From DASZWJ01 sp963813895 (GTDB taxonomy: Bacteria; Pseudomonadota; Gammaproteobacteria; JAURND01): a DNA stretch of 64,000 bases. Below the pieces are notes generated by a model that worked only from the letters and a program-made list of their open reading frames with translations, had not been told where the DNA came from and searched no databases. Positions 52,655 to 59,855 of the stretch are shown here, in pieces; positions within the stretch are counted from its first letter, which is position 1; each line of letters starts with the position of its first letter. Both the position numbers and the translations under genes were made by a program. The stretch covers positions 1 to 64,000 of the forward strand of contig CAWFAS010000004.1 of assembly GCA_963813895.1 (NCBI GenBank), written 5' to 3'.

Positions 52655-55441
52655 ATGGGTAAACAAATGCCTGGCATCAAAAAAATTATTATAAAGAACG
52701 ATGTGATTAAAAATTTTTCCAGTATCGTTCGGCACATGAACCAGCAAGGTATAGATCGATTAGAGTTAAAGCCCCTTGAAATCGTAGCTCGCCCTGACCA
52801 GAATGATCCCAATAAAAAAAATTATTATTTGATAGATCGAACTAAGCCTTTAGGTGCAGGGTCTTATGGGGAGGTATATGGAGCTTATAAAATTTCACAC
52901 GATGGCAAAATAGATAAATTTCAACCCTATGTCTTAAAAGAACTCTTTATTCTTACAAAAAAAGAAGACGAGAAAAATTTTCAAGCTGCTTCCCTAGGTC
53001 TAGCTGCATTCGCTGAACATAAATGGGACCTCCGCAATAACCCCTTTAAAAGGGAATCATTTGATAAATATAAAGATTTTATAAATAAAATTAATCAGAA
53101 TGCAAATCAACCCGATTGGGATGATGAGGAAATGAAAGCCCATTTGCTTGCTAACATATCAGCATATAGACAGCAATACTCCCAAATTCAAGCTATAGCA
53201 GATAAAAATAAACCACAAACAGAACATGAAGCCTTGGCAGAAAAAAAACTAGTAAATAAATTTTCTCACTGTGAAAAACCTTTCCATGTGCCTCAAAAAA
53301 ATCGGTTCTACCTGTTAGAGCGACGAAAACCCGGGAACAATCTCCTAAATATTTTGCGTAACGAGGAGCTTCTTGAGAAAACTTTTATCGAAAAAACCAA
53401 CTGGGTTCTACAAGCTTTGTCAGAACTGTCCGCCTTACATGCGAAAGGTATTCTACACCTTGATTTATTCGAAAGAAATCTACTACTTGGTGCTCGCCCA
53501 GATCCAAGAAGGGCGAAAATTTACCCTAGTAAACGTGTAGACCAGAGAAGCTTAAATAAGGAAGAAAATCCCAACGAATCGAAAAGCCAAGGCAAAATCA
53601 ACGCGGGCACAAGACGATATGTTGCCACTGATAAAGTAAACCAACTTAGCATAATTGATCTCGGCATGGCTCGTCAAAGAGAAACTGATCCGGATGAATT
53701 AGATCAACTTAAGGATACAGGTCATAGAGTTCAATTTGGGGAAAAAAGGCCTCCAGAAATGCGTAAAACTACACCGCAGGCTGGATCCCGAACTGACGTC
53801 TATCTAATGGCTTCAATTATAGATAAAATTTATAAGGACACGGAATGTCCCGATATTTTAAATATTAATTTAGAAGAAAATATTGGAAATTTCATAGTAA
53901 AAATGCACAGCCATGATTATAACCAACGACCTCAGTTAGCCAGCTGCCAAAACTTCTTCCTATCCATCTACAATTTAAACATCCACCATAATTATCTGGA
54001 AACATTAAAAACCGAAAAAGAAAAGGTCTCTAATAATCTACTGAGTGATGAAGAAAATTTGCGAATAACTTCCAGCAACCTGGCGGCGACTCGTTTACGA
54101 AGGACGGCAGAATCTAAAAAATGGGGAAATAGAATTCAATCGGCTTTAGGTATCAGGTCTAATCTTGAAAAAGAAATTAATACCCATGAAACCACTGAGA
54201 GAACTCTTAAAAATAACATTCAAGATAGCAAAAATTCCTTGAAGAGCCTGGAAGAACAAATCGCTAATCTTGAAGAGCAAATGCAGGTTAATAAGGTTAA
54301 AATTATTTTAATAGATGCTGGACTTTGGGAAGATGCAACCATATTTAGGGGAACTTCTCCGCAAAATTATCAAGGAGATGCCAATGCCTATAATTTCGCG
54401 GGCAATGCTCAAGCAACCAAAATCTTAATTGCTTTACATGAGGCCAAACTATTAGATAGAAGTATAGCCTCATTGGTATTAAAACTTTTATCAGTTCATC
54501 ATAAAGATTCCGAGCAGCAACTTAAATTTAAAAACGATTTAGGTGAAAAAATTATTTCCTTGTGTCAGAAGCCCAGCCCTAAAAACTCTCTGCATAGTCT
54601 TTTAATGGAGGCCACTTGGGCAAAGAGAAAGCAAGACCGATCGGATATGGTTTTTGCCTATGGAACATTATCTACAGTCTATAATCGACATGGAGCCACA
54701 GAATGCCGTGACCTTTTTCATAATGAATATTCTCATCTCGCCGAAGATTTATATAAGTATGCGCATTCTACAGATGACAAAGCATTACAAGAAATATTTC
54801 GGCCGCCTCTAAAAGCAGCTATGGCCAATACAGGTATTGCTTATGCTTATGGACTACTATCTATAAAATATGAGCAGGCCGGGGTTGAAGAGTGTCGCAA
54901 ACTTCTTCACAGTGAATATGCTCATTTAGTCTTGGATTTACATCAGTATGCACGTGAAAGAGAAAACAAAAATATATTAGAAATATTTGCTCCGACTTTA
55001 AAAAATGAGAACACCGGGTTAAAAGATAATCCAGCACCCAGCCAAACGACAAAGCTGGAAGGACTTGGAGGCGATGAAAAACTAAGGGAGTCAAAAAAAG
55101 AAAAAAAGAACTCAGAAAAAAGACAGATCGACAAAGACTCAAGCAATTATGCCCAGCCAGAACCTAATGCTGGAAGTGCACTTTTTTTTACCCCCCCTAA
55201 TGTAGCCAAAACTAATAATAAGCCTAACAAACAAGAAGTGGAAGTGGTGGCTTTTTACTTAGTATTATCTAATCTTGTAAAAGACAAACTTAAATTTAAA
55301 ATTAGTTTTTATAGCAAAGATCAATCTATAAGAGAGGAGTTATGTAAATATACTAACAAAATTGGCGATAAAAATTTAGCTAAAGCATTAGCCGATTATG
55401 TGCCAGAACATTTAGCAGCAAGAAAGGTATTGGGTAAATAA
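52655..55441 (+). CDS. Eukaryotic-like protein kinase with C-terminal repeats, putative effector
   Basis: A 928-residue cytosolic-type protein without signal peptide. Residues ~58-440 form a protein-kinase-like domain: glycine loop GAGSYGEVYGA (67-77), candidate ATP-binding Lys95 (VLKEL), catalytic loop HLDLFERN (Asp270, Asn275) in place of HRDLKxxN, metal-binding DLG at 335-337, an RPPEM activation-segment end (~366), and Asp381. A long coiled coil spans about 445-560. Three related ~57-residue units follow near 664-720, 726-784 and, weaker, 864-920 (pattern AYG.LS..Y...G..EC..L.H.EY.HL). The C-terminal region has a Lys/Glu-rich linker. The domain mix and Dot/Icm context suggest a translocated effector; this is inferred. 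Confidence 0.75.
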   Translation: MGKQMPGIKKIIIKNDVIKNFSSIVRHMNQQGIDRLELKPLEIVARPDQNDPNKKNYYLIDRTKPLGAGSYGEVYGAYKISHDGKIDKFQPYVLKELFILTKKEDEKNFQAASLGLAAFAEHKWDLRNNPFKRESFDKYKDFINKINQNANQPDWDDEEMKAHLLANISAYRQQYSQIQAIADKNKPQTEHEALAEKKLVNKFSHCEKPFHVPQKNRFYLLERRKPGNNLLNILRNEELLEKTFIEKTNWVLQALSELSALHAKGILHLDLFERNLLLGARPDPRRAKIYPSKRVDQRSLNKEENPNESKSQGKINAGTRRYVATDKVNQLSIIDLGMARQRETDPDELDQLKDTGHRVQFGEKRPPEMRKTTPQAGSRTDVYLMASIIDKIYKDTECPDILNINLEENIGNFIVKMHSHDYNQRPQLASCQNFFLSIYNLNIHHNYLETLKTEKEKVSNNLLSDEENLRITSSNLAATRLRRTAESKKWGNRIQSALGIRSNLEKEINTHETTERTLKNNIQDSKNSLKSLEEQIANLEEQMQVNKVKIILIDAGLWEDATIFRGTSPQNYQGDANAYNFAGNAQATKILIALHEAKLLDRSIASLVLKLLSVHHKDSEQQLKFKNDLGEKIISLCQKPSPKNSLHSLLMEATWAKRKQDRSDMVFAYGTLSTVYNRHGATECRDLFHNEYSHLAEDLYKYAHSTDDKALQEIFRPPLKAAMANTGIAYAYGLLSIKYEQAGVEECRKLLHSEYAHLVLDLHQYARERENKNILEIFAPTLKNENTGLKDNPAPSQTTKLEGLGGDEKLRESKKEKKNSEKRQIDKDSSNYAQPEPNAGSALFFTPPNVAKTNNKPNKQEVEVVAFYLVLSNLVKDKLKFKISFYSKDQSIREELCKYTNKIGDKNLAKALADYVPEHLAARKVLGK

Positions 55442-55453
55442 ATAGTAACAGGA

Positions 55454-55666
55454 TCATTGCAGGCTCGGCGTGTATTCCAAAATATCTCCGGGCTGACAAG
55501 AAAGGTAATTACAAATTGCATCAAGCGTTGCTAATCGAATTGCTTTAGCCTTACCCGTTTTTAATATTGATAAATTCTGTTCGGTGATACCTATCGCTTC
55601 TGCAAGTTCTTTCGAACGAATTTTTCTTTTTGCGAGCATTACATCTAAATTTACAATAATTGTCAT
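55454..55666 (-). CDS. XRE-family HTH regulator (Cro/CI, YozG-like)
   Basis: A 70-residue single-domain regulator: LAKRKIRSKELAEAIGITEQ followed by NLSILKTGKAKAIRLATLDA and the C-terminal CQPGDILEY typical of this small class. Such genes normally pair with a DUF2975 membrane protein gene; here a truncated one lies eight bases upstream on the same strand. Confidence 0.9.
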   Translation of the reverse strand: MTIIVNLDVMLAKRKIRSKELAEAIGITEQNLSILKTGKAKAIRLATLDAICNYLSCQPGDILEYTPSLQ

Positions 55667-55674
55667 GGCATCGC

Positions 55675-55976
55675 CTATATTGTTAGTTGTTGTTCTTCAC
55701 GCAAATTACAACCTTCAGCCATAATCCAAGAAATTAAAATAATCAAAAATGCTGTTAGTAAAATTCCAATATTGGTTTGATCTAATGTAATTGCTGCAAA
55801 ACGGTGGTGAGGTGGATTATGCATTGTTAGCACAATTCCCATTACAAATTGATAGAAAGGTTCAATCAATTGACTGATTAGCAAAGCATAACCAATATTA
55901 CGAATATATCTAACATGATTAATTGAAAAAATATCTCCATTTTCAACTTGTAACCATTCACCAAATTCAGGGAAAT
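55675..55976 (-). pseudogene. DUF2975-like membrane protein, 5' truncated
   Basis: The frame is open upstream of its first ATG and reads FGEWLQVENGDIFSINHVRY and then IRNIGYALLISQLIEPFYQF, followed by a final membrane segment (IGILLTAFLIILISWIMAEG). This matches the C-terminal half of DUF2975 proteins, the usual partners of the XRE regulator downstream. The 5' half is replaced by a palindromic repeat at 55976. Confidence 0.7.
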
Positions 55977-56139
55977 GTCATTCCCGCTGGCACAATTTGG
56001 AGCGAACGTGTTGATCTTTTAGGCGGGAACCTATAACCCAATTGTTAACTGCACCTGGCAGTTTTAATGGAAAGGTAGGCAATAGGTTCCCGCTTGAAAG
56101 TCCCTCATTCTTGGATAGTTCTGTAAAGCGGGAATGACA
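55976..56139. repeat. MITE-like palindrome truncating the DUF2975 gene
   Basis: Ends TGTCATTCCCGCT (55976-55988) and its complement (56127-56139), with internal inverted pairs around GCGGGAACCTAT. Just outside, TGCTGAATAGTTA (about 56149) is the same motif found at the ends of the palindromes at 38000 and 62132. The remaining 56140-56377 has no recognisable gene. Confidence 0.7.
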
Positions 56140-56377
56140 ATTCTCGAATGTGCTGAATAGTTAGTAAAATTTTTCATCTGGTTGTGGGCCATAAGGGATG
56201 ATTAGAGCGTTGCTTATTGGCTGAATGATTAACCTGCACTGTAACGGCTTACACCCCCCCTTGCCTTGCTTGTAATGAAGTGATAGCTTAACCATCGGAG
56301 CTACAAACTCTCAAAGGCGGTTAACTATGCCCGACAGCCATGGTTTTTTATATCAAAAATCATGAAGGAGAAGATCA

Positions 56378-56620
56378 ATGGAATATCAATCAAATAGTAC
56401 ACTGTCACCTGATTTAATTACCCTAAAAGACCAGATATACGAAAAAATCAACAAGGCTAAGTCTGTTTTGACCTGCGCCATGTTCGCTACTGAATTTGTG
56501 CATGACGGGGTAGCAGTAGATAATCATACTCTTTATCATGCACTATGGGTTGTTGACGAATATTTGGATGAATTAGTAAAAATATGGAATGTCGCTTCAT
56601 CACGACCATATAAAAATTAG
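56378..56620 (+). CDS. Small helical protein, unknown function
   Basis: An 80-residue soluble, helical protein behind a strong AAGGAGA, with a clear terminator right after its stop, so it is very likely expressed. The sequence includes LKDQIYEKINKAKSVLTCAM and ALWVVDEYLDELVKIWN. It loosely recalls the 96-residue protein at 1818-2108 in helix pattern. No function is known to me. Confidence 0.65.
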   Translation: MEYQSNSTLSPDLITLKDQIYEKINKAKSVLTCAMFATEFVHDGVAVDNHTLYHALWVVDEYLDELVKIWNVASSRPYKN

Positions 56621-56623
56621 CGC

Positions 56624-56648
56624 AAAGCCCCATGCTAAGTGGGGCTTT
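56624..56648 (+). terminator. Rho-independent terminator
   Basis: Nine-base-pair stem AAAGCCCCA / TGGGGCTTT with a seven-base loop, four bases after the stop of the 80-residue gene, followed by GATCTT. Confidence 0.8.
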
Positions 56649-56916
56649 GATCTTAATAGCTTTGATTGCAGACAATAAAGATGACCTTAGTAACTGAAGT
56701 TAAAGCCTATACCAGCCTATCAAAAGAGATCTATTACAAACAAATTACCCTGTGATTCAGACAGTAAAAAAAGACGCAATTCCTCCCACCCCCAAGCCGC
56801 ATCGCGGCTGGGGCCCCCTACTTACTATTCCTAAAGCCATCCCCCTAAAAAAATTTAATGTTCCTCGGCGACTTATGAAAAAACTAAGGGGTCAAAAACT
56901 AAGGGTCAAGAAAAAC

Positions 56917-57005
56917 TAAGGGTCAAGTATTCACATGACACTTGCCATATCTCATAAGAGGCCACAGTCACACGGGCAAGTGTCATGTGAATACTTGACC
57001 CCTTA
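56917..57005. repeat. GGGGTCAAG palindrome, left of the CaaX gene
   Basis: Arms from TAAGGGTCAAGTATTCACAT to its complement, with a 28-base centre (56947-56974). Extra TAAGGGTCAA units precede and TTTGACCCCTTA follows. The centre is the exact reverse complement of that in the copy at 58333-58422. The surrounding 56649-57543 contains no gene. Confidence 0.85.
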
Positions 57006-57316
57006 CTTTGACCCCTTACTCTCTCAACATCGACAACAAGCCAAAGATATACTATTCTGAGTATTCAAGAGTTACCCCATTGGTTCAGCCTTGAGAACTA
57101 CGACTGCGCAAATCAATTGGACTTAAAGGGATGGATTGTACAATTATACTTGTCATCCCTGCATGGATGAAGGGGGGAAGGAAGCAGTAAGTGAAAGCGA
57201 CGATACGTCGTCCCGGCAGGAAGCCGGAATATAGTCCACAAGGATGTGAAAGTCTTGTTTCCTGCAAACTGAATCCCAGCTTCCATATCGGGATGATGGT
57301 GTGAGTAGATATCTTT

Positions 57317-57515
57317 TAGGGCTTGTGCAAGAATAACTTCTCTTTTTAGGGTTTAGATTGGGTTCAGATTTGGACGTTTTGTTTTTCAGAAAAATGTGCG
57401 CATAGTCGACGGAACGTCGGTTGTTCTATGTAAGCGTTTTTCTGAAAGACAAAACGTCCGAAGATGAGCCCAAGATGAGCCCTAAAAAGGGAAGTTATTC
57501 TTGCACAAGCCCTTA
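57317..57515. repeat. MITE-like palindrome, family 1 variant
   Basis: A ~199-bp element with terminal inverted repeats starting AGGGCTTGTGCAAGAATAAC and a second inner pair around ACGTTTTGTTTTTCAGAAAA. The AATAACTT.TCTTTTTAG part of the ends is shared with the element at 24072-24253. It ends about 30 bases before the CaaX gene. Confidence 0.8.
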
Positions 57516-57543
57516 GTTTAAATATTTCAAGAAGTATGTATTT

Positions 57544-58314
57544 ATGTATGTTTACAGATTTGCTTTAAGATTTCCTGAGGGCGAACCTCTTAAAAGTCCT
57601 ATCCATTTTGGCGATTTGCGCAGCATTCCTGAAAACGAAAATCCCAAAAAATTTGGAAAGAATTTATTTAATGATTGGAAACCCGACCGCCTACCCCCCG
57701 AAGATGCAATATATCTAACGCTGCCCGACAGCTATGGTTCTGATCCTCTTACTTTGCTAGTTGACTATCTGTATAATATGCATCGGGATGGTGAGACGTT
57801 TGACAAAATACCATCCTATAATGAAATTAGAGTTGAAACATTTCTGAATAATCAGATAGAAGAACAACAAGCAAAACTTTTATTCAGTGAGGAAGGTCTC
57901 AATATTATTATTGCATCTGATGAAGCTGCACTTGCCAATTTTTTAGAACGTTTCAACTTTCCCTCAAGAAAAAATATTGGTGGTTTCAACGTTTGCTATC
58001 GTACAAATCAAGGGCAGCAATTGATAAAAGATCATAAGTGTTTAGAAAGAATTTTGAAAAAATCTCCTTATCCTATGTCAAATGAGCCAAACGAAAATCA
58101 ATTTCTCTTATCTATCGAGCAATATAATTGGTTAAAAGCATTAACCCCTACACAAACTAAAGATAATAAGCAGTCAGTTTTTCAAAACCTAAATATTTTT
58201 TGGTCGTCAGATCAATCACTCGATGAAAAGGGAAGGCTTGGAAATGACTTACAACCACTAGTTTCCAGCAGCGATTCTAATAGCGATTCCAATTGTTGTT
58301 GTATTATTAGTTAG
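57544..58314 (+). CDS. Protein with C-terminal CaaX motif, putative host-membrane-targeted effector
   Basis: A 256-residue soluble protein of no recognised family; no signal peptide or membrane segment. It begins MYVYRFALRFPEGEPLKSP. The last ~20 residues are a Ser/Asn/Asp linker ending NCCCIIS: CIIS fits the Cys-aliphatic-aliphatic-X prenylation box, and two further Cys just before it could be palmitoylated, as in Ras-type proteins. Bacteria lack CaaX prenyltransferases, but several Legionella Dot/Icm effectors use this motif to be lipidated by the host. The gene lies alone between inverted palindromes in a window that encodes the Dot/Icm system. Effector function is inferred; the ribosome binding site is weak. 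Confidence 0.75.
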   Translation: MYVYRFALRFPEGEPLKSPIHFGDLRSIPENENPKKFGKNLFNDWKPDRLPPEDAIYLTLPDSYGSDPLTLLVDYLYNMHRDGETFDKIPSYNEIRVETFLNNQIEEQQAKLLFSEEGLNIIIASDEAALANFLERFNFPSRKNIGGFNVCYRTNQGQQLIKDHKCLERILKKSPYPMSNEPNENQFLLSIEQYNWLKALTPTQTKDNKQSVFQNLNIFWSSDQSLDEKGRLGNDLQPLVSSSDSNSDSNCCCIIS

Positions 58315-58332
58315 AAAGTGTTTAGAAAAAAC

Positions 58333-58422
58333 TAAGGGGTCAAGTATTCACATGACACTTGCCCGTGTGACTGTGGCCTCTTATGAGATATGGCAAGTGT
58401 CATGTGAATACTTGACCCCTTA
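58333..58422. repeat. GGGGTCAAG palindrome, right of the CaaX gene
   Basis: Perfect 31-bp arms (58333-58363 and 58392-58422) around a 28-base centre. It is the same sequence as 56917-57005 in opposite orientation. Its last three bases provide the stop codon of the M20 peptidase gene on the minus strand. Confidence 0.9.
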
Positions 58423-59826
58423 CTCTCTTGCTAACACCTCAGCAACGCAGCAAGTTACTTTTTTAGCTGCTGGGATATGCAAAAATTCATTAGGCCCATG
58501 CGCATTAGAATTGGGGCCTAATACGCCAGTGATAACAAATTGTGCCTGAGGAAATTTTTCACCTAACATGTGCATAAAAGGAATTGACCCCCCTTCCCCG
58601 GAATAAAGCGCATGTTGGCCAAAAAATTTGTTTGAAGCCCTATCTATTACAGCAGCTAATTCAGCGTCTACAGGGGGAGCATTCCAGCCCGGAGAAGTCT
58701 TATTTACCTCAAACGTTATCTTGGCATTATGTGGGGGATTAGCTTCTAAAGCATTTTTTAATGACGCACCTGCTTTTTTAAGATCGCAGGTTGGAGGAAC
58801 GCGCATAGAAAGCATTAATGAAGTTTTAGGCCGCAATACATTACCCGCATTGGCTAAATCGGGTATGCCAGCTACACCAGTAATAGACAGCGCCGGACGC
58901 CAAGTGCGATTCAATATTAATTCTCCTCCTGAGATAAAAGCAGGCTCAGCCCCCATAACCCAAGGGTAGTCTGTCCATACTTTATCCCCCAGGACTTTAG
59001 CCACTTGTTTAGCCTCTTCCATCCGCTGTGCAGGAATTTCAACGTGGAACTCACTGAGTAAAATCTCCCCCGTGTCCTGATCCTCAATACGACTCAATAA
59101 TTGTCGTGCTAAACGAAAACTTGAAGGCACTACACCGCTGGCTGCTCCGGAATGCACCCCTTCGCGTAATATTTCTACTGTAAGTATTCCAGAGACAATA
59201 CCACGCAATGAAGTCGTTGCCCAAAATTGCTCATAGTTTCCCATGCCAGAGTCTAGGCAAATTACTAAGTCAGGGATGCCTATTTGGCCTGCTATTTGTT
59301 CCATGTAATAAGGTAAATCGGCACTACCGCTTTCTTCTGAAGCCTCAATAATGACTACACATCGTGGATGGGGGATCCCTTGTTCCTGCAATGCTTTAAT
59401 GGCAGCGATGCTGGCGAAGGCAGAATATCCATCATCCGCCCCACCGCGACCATACAATCGATCTTCTTTGATAACCGGTGTCCAAGGTCCTAAGCCTGGA
59501 TCCCAACCTGACATTTCTGGTTGTTTATCCATGTGCCCATATAGCAATACCGTCTTTTGCACCTCTCCAGGAATTTCCAAAACTAATAACGGCGTGCGGC
59601 CCGGATGACGGTGTACTGTATGCTTCATGCCCCGTATATTCTGCGCAAGGCACCAATCTACAATCAGTTGCATGGCCTTATCTAAATAGCCATTCTTTTC
59701 CCAATCTTTATCAAAAAGCGGCGACTTACAGGGAATCTCAATGTATTTATGCAGAGTGGGGATGATGGATTGATCCCAGTAGTTATTTACCAGGGTTTCA
59801 GTTTGATTGCGATTTTGTTGGTTCAC
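58420..59826 (-). CDS. M20-family metallopeptidase (dipeptidase)
   Basis: A 468-residue M20 peptidase with metal ligands in LLYGHMDKQPE (His, with the catalytic Asp), YGRGGADDGYSAFAS (bridging Asp), IEASEESGSADLP (catalytic Glu pair) and the dimerisation domain in the middle. It resembles carnosinase-type dipeptidases; substrate not determinable. Cytoplasmic. The stop codon lies in the adjacent palindrome, so the final residues may not be ancestral. Confidence 0.9.
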   Translation of the reverse strand: MNQQNRNQTETLVNNYWDQSIIPTLHKYIEIPCKSPLFDKDWEKNGYLDKAMQLIVDWCLAQNIRGMKHTVHRHPGRTPLLVLEIPGEVQKTVLLYGHMDKQPEMSGWDPGLGPWTPVIKEDRLYGRGGADDGYSAFASIAAIKALQEQGIPHPRCVVIIEASEESGSADLPYYMEQIAGQIGIPDLVICLDSGMGNYEQFWATTSLRGIVSGILTVEILREGVHSGAASGVVPSSFRLARQLLSRIEDQDTGEILLSEFHVEIPAQRMEEAKQVAKVLGDKVWTDYPWVMGAEPAFISGGELILNRTWRPALSITGVAGIPDLANAGNVLRPKTSLMLSMRVPPTCDLKKAGASLKNALEANPPHNAKITFEVNKTSPGWNAPPVDAELAAVIDRASNKFFGQHALYSGEGGSIPFMHMLGEKFPQAQFVITGVLGPNSNAHGPNEFLHIPAAKKVTCCVAEVLARE

Positions 59827-59855
59827 GAGATACTCTCAATGGATTTTTATTGTCT

